From NCBI GenBank assembly GCA_015680685.1, contig MNCI01001909.1, forward strand, positions 58,710-102,196: a stretch of DNA of 43,487 nt, given 5' to 3'. The notes beneath the pieces are model-generated. The model saw only the letters and a list, made by a program, of their open reading frames with translations. It made no database searches and was not told the DNA's origin. The DNA is from Gnetum montanum (taxonomy: Eukaryota; Streptophyta; Gnetopsida; Gnetales; Gnetaceae). Shown in pieces: positions 29,650-41,994 of this stretch. Numbering within the stretch: position 1 is the stretch's first letter; each line of letters opens with the position of its first letter. The translations under genes were made by a program, and so were the position numbers.

Positions 29650-30650
29650 AACACAGTTCTTATATTAGCAAGGGTAAATGAATCATAATGCAATTGATAC
29701 CTTGCTTCGGTGTAAGGTCCATTGGCTGAGTTGTGATATGGATGATACAAATCTAGAGATATAATACTGGTGACAACCCGAGGTGTAGGGGTTGGGAAAA
29801 AATCAAAAAAATTGGACCAGGACCCCCATAACTGAGAGTGAACCTCCGGTAGCGATAAAATGGAAAAAGAGAAGGAATAAGAAAGATGAAGAAAAAGAAA
29901 CAATGGAAACACCAATAAAATGGATGTCAAAGATGGAAATGAACAAAATAACTAGTAATTGCATAAATGTTTAATGGAAAGAAATTAATGGATGCACCAA
30001 ATAGGAATGTCAGTGGGTCCTCCCCAAAGCAAGCTCATGCCCTGAATGCCTTAACAATCCCACATTCAAAGAGTCCATAGGCTCTAAGAATTTCATTCGG
30101 GGACAAGAGTTAAAGTCTTACCCACAAGAGTTTATCAAAAAGAAAACAATGCATCAACCAAAATATAGACTACTGATACAACCGGCAATGAGGTGAACAA
30201 TGAAGAGAAAGATGGAGAGAAGAGAATGGAATGGAATCCCAAGAATAAGGTGGTGTACATCCCTTTGTGTATTAATTGTTAATGTAACTTAGTAGATCTC
30301 ATTCCAAATCTAGCCTCAAAAAATCCACATTCAGTGACTTCACATTAATACATTCATCCCATCCATCCACTTGAAGTAACAAGAATGCTTCCACCAAAGA
30401 GTCACCACCATTCTGACGAAACAAGAAAGGAGATAGGAAGCAAAGAAGGGTCTTAGTTAGAGGGAACAGGTTTATTTTAGTTTCATAACCAATGCTTGTA
30501 TCCTAAATGATTATTTTTTCTAAGGGGTGTGCTTTGAATTCTCACTATTTTTTTCTTTTTTTGTGTTTATACGTGAGAACCACACCATGCAAAGACTTTG
30601 TTATTTTTATTTTGATTGGCTCAGCTTCCCGAAAATGAAGCAACGTTAGA

Positions 30651-30872
30651 ATGGCAAGGAAAGCTCAAGAAGAAAACATCCAAGCACCCAAGAGAATGGC
30701 CAGCACAAGTGCATCAAATCCCCTTGAAGTCACACCCTTTTCAATCCTTGAGTCCTTCCTTAGTTTTGAGAAATACCCAATCACCGATTCGTTGATAGTC
30801 CTTATTATTGAGAAAGGGACTGTACAGTTCCAAGCCAAGAGAGACCATAGAATTTTATGGACGTATGGATAA
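30651..30872 (+). CDS. Antisense short ORF in element C, doubtful
   Basis: 73 codons on the strand opposite to C, with a composition that looks coding (EVTPFSILESFLSFEKYP). The corresponding antisense frame in Z is similar over EVTPFAILESFLSL but has stops, and B has a shorter match. Some Tat-group elements carry extra antisense ORFs after pol (known). Conservation of DNA for other reasons would look the same. Confidence 0.2.
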   Translation: MARKAQEENIQAPKRMASTSASNPLEVTPFSILESFLSFEKYPITDSLIVLIIEKGTVQFQAKRDHRILWTYG

Positions 30873-31212
30873 AGTGGACTCATTTCCTATTATATCTAAA
30901 GAACCATACCTTAGTATCAACATCATAACTTAAAGGTAAAAACCAAACATTAGCAATCAATGGAATACAGTTCATACCATCTTTGGAGCACTTATTAAGT
31001 GATGAATCAAACAAAGTAATCAAACACACAAAGAAATGAAAAAGTATAAACAATGTTGTAAAACAAAAACAATGAAAAGTTAAAGAAATTTGTAAAACAA
31101 AAATGTGTAAAACAAAAATTTAAAAAGAACTAAGGGCCTCAAATGATTAGCACAGGTGGCCACCTCCCCCATGACTGAATTGAAAGGGAGAGATCCGAAA
31201 TAAGGAGTGAGG

Positions 31213-32550
31213 TCATCCTCTCTCAGAGGTATGATGTGCACCAGCTATTCTAAGTTCATGGAAGGGTTTGGTTTGTTGCACATTGACCAGTAATCTCTTA
31301 TCAAGGCTTTTATATTTGTATATGGTCATGGCTCCTGAGGAAAAGGTTGTGTGAATGATGTAAGGTCCTTCCCACAGTGTTTGAAATTTCGTGTGTTGGG
31401 GCACATGTGTGGGGTTCCAGTAAAAGACCTTATCTCCTAGTTGATACTTAACCTTTTAGATTTTTAAGTCATGACATTGTTTGTTATGTGCCTTATGCAA
31501 CTCATTTGATGACAGAGCAACCAATCGATTTTCATCTAGCATGTTTAGAGTTGTCAATATTTTTTTGTGCTAGATCAAGGTCAAGGTGGAGGTCACATGC
31601 CATGGATAGTGTACAGTGTTTGGTTTGAATTGGAAGCTTTGGGAGTTTTCCGTACACTAACTCATAGGGAGAGTAGCCTGTAGGGAGTTTCCAAGTGGAG
31701 TGGTATGCCTAGAGAGCATCATTTAGTTTAGTGCTCCAATCTCAACTATATTTGCTAATTGTCCTTGTTAATATTCTAGTAATCTCCTGATTAGTGACCT
31801 CGGCTTGGCCATTAGCTTGGGGGTGATAAGGTGTAGTTAATTTATGTTCAACCACTAGGTGTTGCATCAACTTTCGAAAGGTTGCACCCATGAAATGCAT
31901 TCCATTATCCGAGATAAGTGCACGTGGGACACCAAACCTATTTAAGACTTGTTGTTGTACAAATCATATAGCTGTAGAGGATGTGTAGTTTGTTACAGCA
32001 GCTGCTTCAGCCCATTTTGTTAGATAGTCAACAATGACAATGATATAAGCTTTCCCATTGGACATTGGTGTAATGGGCCCCATAAAGCCTATTCCCCAAA
32101 TTTCGAAGGTTTCCAAAGGTTGAATCCATTGTTGTGGACCCTCCATTCTAGCAGTCATTCCACCATCACATTGACAGCACTCATAGGATTAGACAAAATG
32201 ATGGACATCCCAAAATAGTGTTGGCCAGTAATATCCTGCAAGTAGGATCTTAATAGTCGTTCGTCTCCCTGCATAGTGACCCCCACAAGGGCCCTCATGA
32301 GCATCCTAAAGAACTCTTAGTTGGTCCACATTGGGCATACACCATCGAACCAAGCCATCAGGATAGACTTTGTAAAGTTGTCCTTTGATCTCCATGAAGT
32401 ACTTGGTTTTGTGAAGAAATTGTTGTTTCTTCCTAAAGTCCAACCCCTGTGGTGTTTGTTGGTAAAGGAGATAGATGAGAATGCTACTGTACCAATTCGT
32501 TCCCATGGGTTGGATATTCACTACATCAGCAAAGAGGGTCTCATCAGGAA
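31213..32550 (-). pseudogene. Integrase of element C
   Basis: Minus-strand order: HKTK and LYKVYPDGLVRWC before the zinc finger, HEGPCGGHY near 32300-32270, CCQC near 32185-32170, then the core WGIGFMGPI near 32100-32076, where the first catalytic Asp is Gly. SDNGMHFMG near 31915-31890 keeps the second Asp, and QANGQAEVTN near 31815 keeps the Glu. LWEGPYII near 31372 is the GPY motif. Stops interrupt the middle. It would insert cDNA into the genome; the lost Asp and stops make it inactive. Confidence 0.85.
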
Positions 32551-32604
32551 AATGATCAGATATGGCATATTCATCCTCTTTGCTGTCCTAGTGCAACCAA
32601 GATA

Positions 32605-33135
32605 AATGATCTGTAACTATGTTCTTGGTGCCCTTTCAATCTATGATCGTTAGATCGAACTCCTGTAGGATTACCAGCCAACGTATGATATGACTGCTAA
32701 CCATTGGCTTATTCATGAGGAACCTAATTACACTATGATCCATATGAATGTACACTTTGTAGCCTAACACATAGTGCCTAAATTTGTCCAATGCAAACAC
32801 TACAGCCATTAATTCTTTTTCTGTAGTTGTATAGTTCAATTGTGCACCGACAATACTCTTACTTGCACAGTGAATGTAATAAGGGCATTTTTGTTCATCT
32901 AACTATGTCAATACAGCTCCTAAGGCATAATTGGATGTGTCAGTCATTATATGAAATGGTTTGGACCCGTCAAGGGCTTGTAGAATGGGAGTTTCTACAA
33001 GCCTTTTTTTCAAAGTTTGGAATGCTTGTTCACATTCCCTGGTCCATTCGAATGGTGCATCCTTCTTCGTTAGTTCTACCAATGGTTTAGCAATCTTGGA
33101 GAAGTTCTCAATGAATCTCTAATAGTAGCTAGTGT
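32605..33135 (-). pseudogene. RNase H domain of element C
   Basis: Open frame 32839-32636 carries MNYTTTEKELMAVVFALDKF, HMDHSVIRFLMNK and IIRWLVILQEFDLTI, the Athila-type RNase H signature. Upstream on the minus strand ALGAV and PFEWTRECEQAFQ mark the RT connection. The end KNI.TDHLS lies near 32615. Better preserved than in A. Confidence 0.85.
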
Positions 33136-34252
33136 GTCCAAGGAATGACTGAATGCCTTTCACAGTTTTCGGTTGTCAGGTGATTCCTTGGATGACCCTA
33201 ACTTTCTCTAGGTCCACCTCTATTCCTGAATGTGAAATTTTAGGTCCAAGTACTATGCCCTCTTGGACCATCAAATGGCTTTTCTACCAGTTGAGCCTTA
33301 AGTTGGTTTCTACACATCATTTTAGCACTTGCTTTAGTTGGTCCAAGGCTTGATCAAAGCTTGTCCCATAAGTGGAGAAGTCATCCATGAAGACTTCTAT
33401 TCTATTTCCTATATGCTATTGAAATATGCTCAGAACTAAATGTTGAAACGTGGCAGGGGCATTGCACAAGCCAAATGGCATTTGTTTATATGTGAACGTT
33501 CCCCAAGGATTGGTGAATGTTGTTTTGGATTGATCTTTTGGTGCTATTCGTATTTGATTATATCCACTATACCCATCCAGAAAACTATAATAGCGATGCC
33601 CCGCTATAGTGTCTAAGACTTGGTCAACGAAGGGCAACGGGAAATGATCCTTGAATGTTGCTATGTTTAGCAGCCTAAAATCTATACACACCCTCCATGT
33701 ACCTCCCTTCTTAGGCATGATTACTAGAGGACTAACCCATTCACTATCATCAATGGGATATATGAACCCAGCCTTAAGAAGTTGTTCTATCTCTTCTTTT
33801 ACTATTTGTTTCAATTTCGGGTTCAATCGCCTCTGTGGTTGTTTTCGAGGTTTCATGGAGGGGTCCGTGTAAATCCTGTGTTGGCATATCCTAGGATCTA
33901 TTCTAGTTGACTTGGGATATGACTAGGCAAAGGCTTTTGACCACTTTTTTATATCTTTCAGCAGCCTTTCTTTTTGGTTGGGAACAAGTTTTTTGTTGAT
34001 GATTACCGGTTTTCCATTTTCAAGGGTCATATACTCCAGACCGGTGGGCAATGGTTTCAAATCAAGGGGCTCTTGTTTAAATTTCTTAGGAATTTCCAAC
34101 TTCCCCCAGTTGATGTTTTCAAGGCTAAGGTTTGGAAGTTGGCAACATACTTGCTTAAGTGTGTCTGTGCTTCTAATGTAAGCACTAGTTATTCCCTCAG
34201 TTAATTCCATGCATGTTATCAAGTTACTCCCTTGATCAGCCATCAGCCACAA
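33136..34252 (-). pseudogene. Reverse transcriptase of element C
   Basis: The linker (open 34252-33923; GITSAYIRS..., GLEYMTLENGKPVII) is followed by the open frame 33856-33416 with QRRLNPKLKQIV, WVSPLVIMPKKGGTWRVCID, FLDGYSGYNQIRIAP and MPFGLCNAPATFQ. The active site FMDDFSTYG is intact at about 33400-33368. VLGPKI and QSFLGHT complete the domain. Stops occur just before FMDD and further on. This is the best RT in the window. Confidence 0.9.
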
Positions 34253-34314
34253 GGTGTCCTCTTGTCATGTGGCTACTACATCAGGCACCTTTGTATATTA
34301 ATTTCTTGTGCATA

Positions 34315-34800
34315 CTAATCGCATGCAGGGAATGCTAAACTTTGCATAACCCATGATTGTTGCACGCAATGGCACCCTGTGTCACTGTATGCGATGCATG
34401 GAATTTTCTTCTTCTCAATCTTTCCAAAAGGGTTCTTCTTGGATATTTCCAGGGAAAGATCACAGATCCCTATGCATGCATCTATAGTGCTTAGCCATGC
34501 TCTTCCCATTATTATTTGGAAGTCCCCCTTATGATTGTTTACTTGTATCACTAGGAAATTAGCTGGATATGACCAACCACTCATAGTGGTAACGATGTCC
34601 TCCACTAGTCCAAAAGGGACAGTGATGGACTGGTCACCTAGCTCTAGTTGAATATTACTCTTCCTTCGTGGAGGCAGGTTCTAGGCTTTGTACATCTTTT
34701 GTGATATTAAGTTGACTCTGGAACCTGAGTCCAGAAGAGCTTTACATGGTTCATTCCTAGTGACTTGGAGGTAGATTAGATGACTTCCAAGATTAGAGAA
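34315..34800 (-). pseudogene. Aspartic protease of element C
   Basis: ALLDSGSRVNLIS with the catalytic DSG at 34731-34723, followed by SITVPFGLVEDIV, GRAWLSTIDA and the open frame 34605-34315. Same arrangement as in B. A stop after MYKA separates the DSG part from the rest. Confidence 0.8.
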
Positions 34801-37391
34801 TTTCTTGGGAAGGTGGCCCACCTTGATCCAATCAGTGATGGTATGTGTTAACATAACCATGTGCGTTAAGCTCTATTTTTTATTTGAAGGAGGTCCCAAA
34901 ACTTTATTTGGTACAGAGGTGTTTAGATATTCAACCACTTCTGATGGTAAGGGCTTAGTTGGATTGTTGGTTCTTAAGAAGGGTTGTTTTAGCATAAGTT
35001 TTTCAGAACCAACTGCGGTTTGAGGATTCAAAGCCCTCGTGACATTGGGTTGTTGTGGTTGAGTGGGGAATACAGCTTGCATTGCTGGAGCGGTTGATAG
35101 TGGAGCTATCAGTGTAAGAGTGGTAGATGGATTCAGAGAATGGTATGCATATGATGTGTCTCTCCTAGGAGAAGGAGTCTTATAATACTCTCAAGTTTGG
35201 TAGTGACGTTGTGGGGTTACATGACTAATAGAGTCACCTGGAGAGATTGGCTACTACACATAATAACCATATGGATCCGATTGCCGGTAAGGGTATTGTT
35301 GCCTTGGCGATGGCATCCCCCATGACTGTGGATATTGCCACTACTGGTGTTTTTAGATAGGTTGTGGTGGAGTTCCACTTGGATAACACGTTAAGGGTTG
35401 GTGAAACTACCTTGGGTTACCTTAGGGATAAGGTAACCTTCGGGGTGCTTGTCATTTGTTAAGTCTTGGGTTGAGTGCATACACCCCAAACTCTTGCAGA
35501 TGTGAGATTATTGGGAAACATTGCTTAGGATGGTCATATTGGTAGATCTCACATCCACTGTCATTGTCTGTATCTGAATCCATAACCTCTTTAGTAATAG
35601 TCATTTTACCCTTACCTTTGTTACATGCATGGTCCAAATCCCTCTTCTTTCTCTTGTCATGGTCACTACTTCGCTTCTTAGACTCCTCTACAATTGTTAA
35701 AATGGTTTCAAATCTACTATCTAAGGAGTCCCACATTTAATCTACCTTAGTTGACACTTATATTGTTAATTTCTGAAGAGGTAAGGTTTTCCTACTCACT
35801 AACTCTTCGAGTGGTGACTCATCCTCCTCCTCACAGAATCTTACCCCCCTCTTTTGGAGGGAACGATCATGATTGTATTCTTCTAGTCTCTCTCTCTTAC
35901 GTAGCTCTCCTTCTTCCTTAGCTACTTGCTCCAACAATCTATGAACCTCATGGGACCTAAGTTCAGATAATCTCCCTTGGGCATATGTCCCAAGGATTCT
36001 CTTGGTTTCATGTCTTAGCCCATCTACGAGATGGCGTAGTTGATCACGTTGTGCGTAACCATGGCCCAAGCAACGATGTAGCAATGCATAATATCAGCCC
36101 ATGGTAGCATCCAAGGGTTCATGTTTACCCTACTTCCATCCTTCGATCTGCTTCTGCAAGTTGGACACTTGGGAGTATGTTTGGTATTTATCGTTAAACA
36201 GTTCTAACATCGTACTCCGCCTTCGAATGGATTCCGGTTCGAAGCACCAGTACTAGCTTTCCAATTCTTTTATGAGTGTCCTTGGGAACAAATTTAACTT
36301 TTTCCACTCATTTTGAATATTCTACAAGGCACAGGCATCGTGGAATGCCTGTAAGTGATTTTTTGGATCAACATTGTATCCCCCCTCAAATCGTGGGATA
36401 TTATTCATGTTTAGTCTCTTGATCTGGCTATCTTTTTGGTGCCTTGTAGGTATTCTAACAGCCTCCATTATGTCTAACATACTTCATATTGTAAGTAGGG
36501 GTTCTTCGTTGTCATTTCTTTCATGGCATCTATGGTGCCTACGTAGTTCCCTACTTTTCCTTCTTTCATGCCTTAACTCTCTAGACTGCCCTCATCCTCA
36601 CTCTCGACTCTCTCATTGAGGTTTCTCATTTTGCTTACCCTTTTCCTCATGATGAGGTTCCTTATGACTATGTCCCGATGTTGAAGGAGAGGGTGAATGT
36701 TGCAATGAAGGGGAAGAGGAAGGAGAACCATCTCCATGATGATGTTTCCTACCTTCCCTTCGATGATCTCGACGTCGATCGTGATGATGATCAGAATGCT
36801 CACCCTTATCTTGTGTTTGTGTTCCTTCATTGAACACTTGGTATTCATGGGAATCAGAACTAGGGTTGTGTATCATGGAGTGAAGGTTCTGATACACCAC
36901 CTCCTCACTATCGTTAGGAGGAAAAACATCATTTTGTGGAGAACCTATTGAAATAGGTTCACAACCCTTAATTTCTCTTATGACAGGTGAAGCATTATGG
37001 GGTCCTTTACCCTTCAACGATGTGTGATAACTCTCCTACCGTGAGTCCTGTTGACGTTGCGCTTCTGTGGGATGGTAGTCCCTTACGTTGTAATCGCATC
37101 CAATGTACTTAGCATATAATTGCGACATGCCAATTCATGTAAGGGCACGAAGGAGCATGTTGGGGATGGCTCTATCTGGAGGCAACACTATGTTACCATC
37201 CATGTCTCTCCAACGCATTTGTTCTCTTGATGGAAGACAAAGGTAAAGTAGGGTATATAATCATCATGGTGAGTATATACCACACTAAATTGTTGAGGAA
37301 CCGACGATTCTTGGTTACGTATGTTGTGTCGCCGACTATCTCAAGTGTTGGTCCTAGGCGGTGAAGTGCTTTTTTGTGCAGAAGAAGACAT
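34801..37391 (-). pseudogene. gag of element C
   Basis: Start at 37391 (MSSSAQKSTSPPRTNT, then a stop). The open segment 37017-36613 holds EEVVYQNLHSMIHN and a His/Arg-rich tract (HHHDRRRDHRREGRKHHHG) followed by Ser/Pro repeats. A capsid-like region (about 36330-35960) ends with the open segment 36084-35758 (HRCLGHGYAQRDQLRHLVDG, charged coiled-coil-like). Then come a lysine-rich linker (35736-35452) and a Q/Y/P-rich part (PRQQYPYRQSDPYGYY near 35310-35260). No CCHC zinc knuckle found. Confidence 0.8.
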
Positions 37392-37515
37392 TTTAGTCTT
37401 GTTCAGTGTGCTATTTATCATTATGTTATTTTTTCTTGATTAACCCTAAGGGTTCATTTTATCTCCCAATGATGTAAATGATTTCCTATGTTTTACGTAG
37501 CACACAAACAACTAA

Positions 37516-37535
37516 GTCCCTGGAAATGGCACCAA
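37516..37535 (-). other. Primer binding site, tRNA-Asp type (C)
   Basis: Minus strand TTGGTGCCATTTCCAGGGAC, adjoining the 5' LTR; 14 of 18 bases match TGGCGCCGTTGCCGGGGA. Confidence 0.85.
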
Positions 37536-38330
37536 TGATGAGTGGTGAGGTACCCCTACACTCAACCATACGAATACGAGCGTTACACATGCAATTCGGT
37601 CGAACTCCAAGGACTAAGTGCTTACACGCCCCATGGAACACTTAAGGTTAACTAATCGTTGTCTTCCCAGACTTACTTGTATTTTCACAGTTGTATGGTT
37701 AAGTAAGTCTAAGGTATATGATTTTTATGTCTTTTATCGTTTTATTGCCTATGCTAAGAGAAGAAGGGTGAAGAGACTAAGTAACTAACTTTCACTAACT
37801 AAGCTTTAATCATCCTAGCATCAATATCCATTCCCACTTATCGTACACACCCTAAACCAATGCAACACTATTGGGATTAGCAAACGCTATTCGTCACTGG
37901 GTTACCAAGCGTAGCACATGTGCTCAAAGCGGTCGTACTGCATGCACTTAACTAGGAGTTGAGGGTTGAGAGAGATTAATTATCTAAGAAAGAATTTAAG
38001 CATTTAACATTAATTAAATCCTAATTAGCTTAGTCCATGAACTACAAGATTTATCAAAAAGTTCATCTTTATTTCCGTACACAAATGTGTGCTCAGGTAC
38101 AATTTGCTCGAATAAAGATCCTTTCACTTTGAGACTCCTACTACGGGCACATGGAAATAATTCTATCTCTGGAATGGTAAAACTACTAGAGTTTAGCTAA
38201 GGATCTAGATCTAGATGGGAAAACAAGGAAAAGCCACCTCTTATTTATAGAACTGGAAATGGGTTGCGATATCGCATATGCGATATCATAGGGAATGACA
38301 CGATATCACGTATGCTATTGCATCCCATCA
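37536..38330 (-). repeat. 5' LTR of element C
   Basis: 795 bp; plus-strand edges TGATGAGTGG and GCATCCCATCA. Inverted TATA at 38242-38249; GATATC units at 38302, 38282 and 38268 (spacing 20 and 14 bp, the same as in the 3' LTR). Confidence 0.95.
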
Positions 38331-38335
38331 GATTT
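38331..38335. repeat. Right target-site duplication of element C (GATTT)
   Basis: Identical to 28473-28477. Confidence 0.9.
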
Positions 38336-41300
38336 AAATAGAAACTTTGATGGACTTTGATGGATGACATATCAATATTCATCACAAGAATTATAAAAAA
38401 TCGACATAAATCTTATCGATACCTATAAAGATTATGGTAAGAGTCAATATCATTGGAGCCATGGTGATCCAGAGCCTTTAGTAGAATAGAGATATTGATT
38501 CAAACCATGGTTGCGATATGCAGCAACAAAATAAAAAGCAAAAACACATCGTAGCCTCTATATAGATCAATAAGTGAAGATTGCTCTAGCAATAGTATCG
38601 ATCCAAATTAATTCTCAAAAATTTCAATCAATATGTTAACATTAATTTGTGAATCCTTTAAGTATAAAAGAGGCTTCATTACTTAGAAAAAGGGTAACAA
38701 TTCATATTCTAAGATAACCAAATAAATTTTGAAGTAATTTCCTATTTTTCCAAGAATTATTAATAGAGGTAGTTGAACCTTATGGAAACTGGCAACCATT
38801 AAAGTTCACTGGTGGGCTATTAAGGTTGCTACACTTTGAAGACAATGACTGGGTGATATCTTCCTTATGCTCCTTAAAACTATTACTTTGTATTTAATGG
38901 CTTCAAAGTTGATTTAATCACTAAATTCCATTCTTGAAGTTAAGTTAGAAGTTAGGGTGAGAATTTGTGATTAAAATTTTAAGTGAGAGTCATAAGTGTG
39001 GGATTTAATTATAATTAAATTTAATTTTTTTTCTCTTGATGATTTCCTTAACTTTCAACCATTCCTCCAATGATATGACTTGCAAGTCAGTCATAGATGA
39101 TGTGATATTGTTACAACAAAAGTAATCTAGCATCAAATTTTGGCTTGCTCATCAATTCTATTCTTAAGTTGGAACTTTTTCTCTCTATTCATATCTCTAT
39201 GCTCCACTGTCTTCTCTTTTCTATGAAAAAGCTTCTTTTTCTATATTCTCTCAAGCTATGTTTTTTAACATGTTTTGTTCTTGATTAAATTTGTTGAATT
39301 TCTATCATCGTGTAGTCATCCTATGAGATCTACTCTAGGATTATAGATAGTTTTATCATCTTATAAGATTACTATTCTATCATAGCATGGTGATCATTTG
39401 TATTAGATTTTTTGATCTTGGAATTTCAAGTTAAGCTTTGTTGTAGGATTTAGTTTATAAGATAACTTCAAATCATGCAGGTTTGAGCTTTTGTTTTTTC
39501 ATGCTTAGTTTTTTGGGACCTACTAACATTAGTCATAAAAATAGTGTATAGAACTAGAAAGATCATCAAAATAGTGGTTTTTTCATGTCAACAATTGACT
39601 CGGTTGACAAGTCTATTTTGGTGGAATTATGGATTCAAGACTAGATTGGCCTTTTGTTATTTCAATTTTTTGAATTGGCATGCAACTTGAGCCCACCCTA
39701 AAGAAAAGTTAAATAATGAAAACAAATAAAGAGCTTATAAATCTTAAGACTACCATGTTAGCATAGTTAGCTAAAAGCAAAGGATGAGCTATGACATGGC
39801 TATTAAAACATGTGGGTTAAGGTAAGCTATCTAGATGTTTTTATAAGAATCTAGATACTTTAATTTTTAAGCCAATTTTAGTACTACTAGATCAACATTA
39901 AGCTTATATCAACCTTTGAAAAGGAGATTAAATAAAGCATGTAATTTATTTTAAGCTTAATTTCCAAGTAAACATGGAAAGCTATCTAGATGAAAATAAA
40001 AGCATCTAGATGATTTTAGAAGACCGCATTGAATTGAAAGAACATGTTAAACTCTAATTTAAAAAGTATAAGAATTATAAGCTATGATTAAGTCATTGAG
40101 TTGAAGCCATAGAGAAGGTAATGAATCAAGAAATAAAAAGTGTGTGTGTTTTTTTTTTTTAGTAAAAGCCTAGCTCATACAAAAGCACCATGAAAGAAAT
40201 CCCTATAATCCTATAAAGCTTAGGTTGCAAATACAAAAGGCCATTATATAACATATAAGAACTAGAGGTTATGTTGTTGTAGAGATTAGTTGAGCTTGTT
40301 AATATAAATGACAAGAGAATGTAGAGCTTAAAAGAGTTGATTCTTACTAAAGATGAAAGAGATTAGTTTTAAAGAGCATAGTTCTAAAACAACTACCATG
40401 TGAGCTAAGAAAAAGAAAACACACCATTTAGAATCATTGAGTAGAATTATTTAATTTTTAAAAGCTTAGATATATAAAAAAAAAGGCTTGATTACAATGT
40501 GAACTTTATCTCAAAGATCTTTACTTTATAACTAGAATAGTGGTAGGATGAAGGTTATTTTCCAAGTTAGCTTGCAAATTCTACATGCTCATAACATTCA
40601 CTACATATTATCATGCTCAAAAGAATTTAGCTTTATTTGATTCTAAACTTAAGCTCTTACACTTCATTCCAAAGCAAAAAAAAAAACCAATTATGACATG
40701 AATCAAAACATCTAATTTAAGGAAAGAGCTCAAAATGCCAAAAGCCATGACACGTTAGCATCAAGTCAAAAGTAAAATAGCTAGTAAAAGCACAATAGGA
40801 ATATCCTAGTTCTCACTTTGGCCATTTTTATAATAATTCTATTTCAAACTATTGCTTAGATCCAAAATCTAGTTCTACTAAGCTCTTTGCCACATCAATA
40901 ACAAAAAAGACTGTAAAATCTAGAATACCTGATTAAAATCAAAATTTGATTCTAACTAACCTCTCTCTCACCACATAAGCCATAGAAATTTTATGCGGGC
41001 ACCTCAGAAAGAGATTTCCTACCATATAAAAGTTAGAATATTTTAATCTAATTTTTAAATATTATTATTCAAGTATCAAAATAAACATATAATAATTATA
41101 ATGAATTCTATATATCAAAATAAACATAGAATAATTTTCATTAGGTAAATGATATTCATTAATGAAAATTTTTTTACTCATCTTTTCTTATAATGATTTC
41201 TTATTCATACATTGTTTTAAAATCACAATACGTTAAATATGATATATATCATGTGTATGAACTATTATAGTGCTTTATAGTTCAAATATGATTTGACACT

Positions 41301-41757
41301 ATGTATTGAAATGTAGGTTAACAAATATAAAATGTATCAAACAAGATATAAGATTATCATCGTTAGAAAAACTTTGATCATATGATACTACCTATATAAA
41401 ATTAAGGATATTATCTTTCATGATTTTTTATGATTATCATCCACTATTATTATATTTTTTATTTTATACTCCATATTTTTAATGATTTTTGTTAATGATC
41501 TCTTATACTATGGCTTTGAATGTTGTATAATTATTGTAGTTAAGTAATATTTATTTCTTTTTAATTACTAAAAATTCCTTCTATGTAAAAATAAACTTTG
41601 GCTTATAAATTTTTGCCTTTGAACATCTCCATGCATAGATCTATCATATTATGATGGTTTCTTAAAGAACAAATTCTAATGTTTGTTCCTTCCTCTTGCA
41701 AAGTGTAGCATTAAAAGGGAGTACTTTGGTTTTACATAGAGATTGTGTGGTCATTTA

Positions 41758-41839
41758 AGTAGCCTATAGTTCATTACTAAAACCTAGTGCTGGAAAAGTA
41801 TGAAACATTCTAAGTGTTGGAAATGAACTATAGGCTACT
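41758..41839. repeat. Perfect 18-bp inverted repeat with 46-bp loop
   Basis: Arms AGTAGCCTATAGTTCATT (41758-41775) and its exact reverse complement (41822-41839). It could be a tiny MITE or a hairpin-forming transcript. No target duplication is evident beside the arms. Confidence 0.7.
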
Positions 41840-41870
41840 AGAAAAAAAGTTCAAATACTAGAACTATTCA

Positions 41871-41955
41871 TAATGAATACATGTTATTACTTTTAATAAT
41901 GAATACATGTTATTACAAACCATGTCATTACCTTTCGTAATGAATACATGTTATT
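41871..41955. repeat. Three spaced copies of TAATGAATACATGTTATT
   Basis: Copies begin at about 41871, 41897 and 41938, with related sequence (CATGTCATTACC) between the last two. Simple local duplication. Confidence 0.7.
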
Positions 41956-41994
41956 CATGAACTATTCCTACACTATTCTTCAAATCTTTTACAA

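Larger units (their letters stand above)
29271..31212 (-). repeat. Post-pol block of element C
   Basis: About 1.9 kb with no long ORF, matching Z, A and B. It contains one hairpin unit (about 30600-30525), the conserved short ORF (29649-29380) and the internal polypurine tract at 31160-31173. A plus-strand, i.e. antisense, 73-codon frame is at 30651-30872. Confidence 0.8.
28478..38330 (-). mobile_element. Element C: complete family G Ty3/Gypsy retrotransposon
   Basis: 9853 bp with two LTRs (783 and 795 bp), a perfect 5-bp target duplication, PBS, gag, protease, RT, RNase H, integrase, post-pol block and PPT, all on the minus strand. It is the only structurally complete copy here. Coding frames carry many stops, so it is not autonomous. 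The LTRs differ at roughly 7 percent of positions in the first 300 bp by eye. No chromodomain is visible after integrase; lineage is the Athila/Tat side of Ty3/Gypsy by tRNA-Asp PBS and RT/RNase H motifs. Confidence 0.95.
38336..41994. other. AT-rich 3.7 kb without a recognisable gene
   Basis: No coding similarity seen on either strand. A TATAAAAG at 38663-38670 could belong to an unrecognised LTR, perhaps the 3' LTR of D, but no matching copy is in the window. The inverted repeat at 41758-41839 and the short repeats at 41871-41955 are the only clear structures. Confidence 0.5.

Noticed and set aside
38663-38670. TATAAAAG as promoter of a host gene or of D's 3' LTR
   Set aside because: No coding region or matching LTR copy supports either reading.
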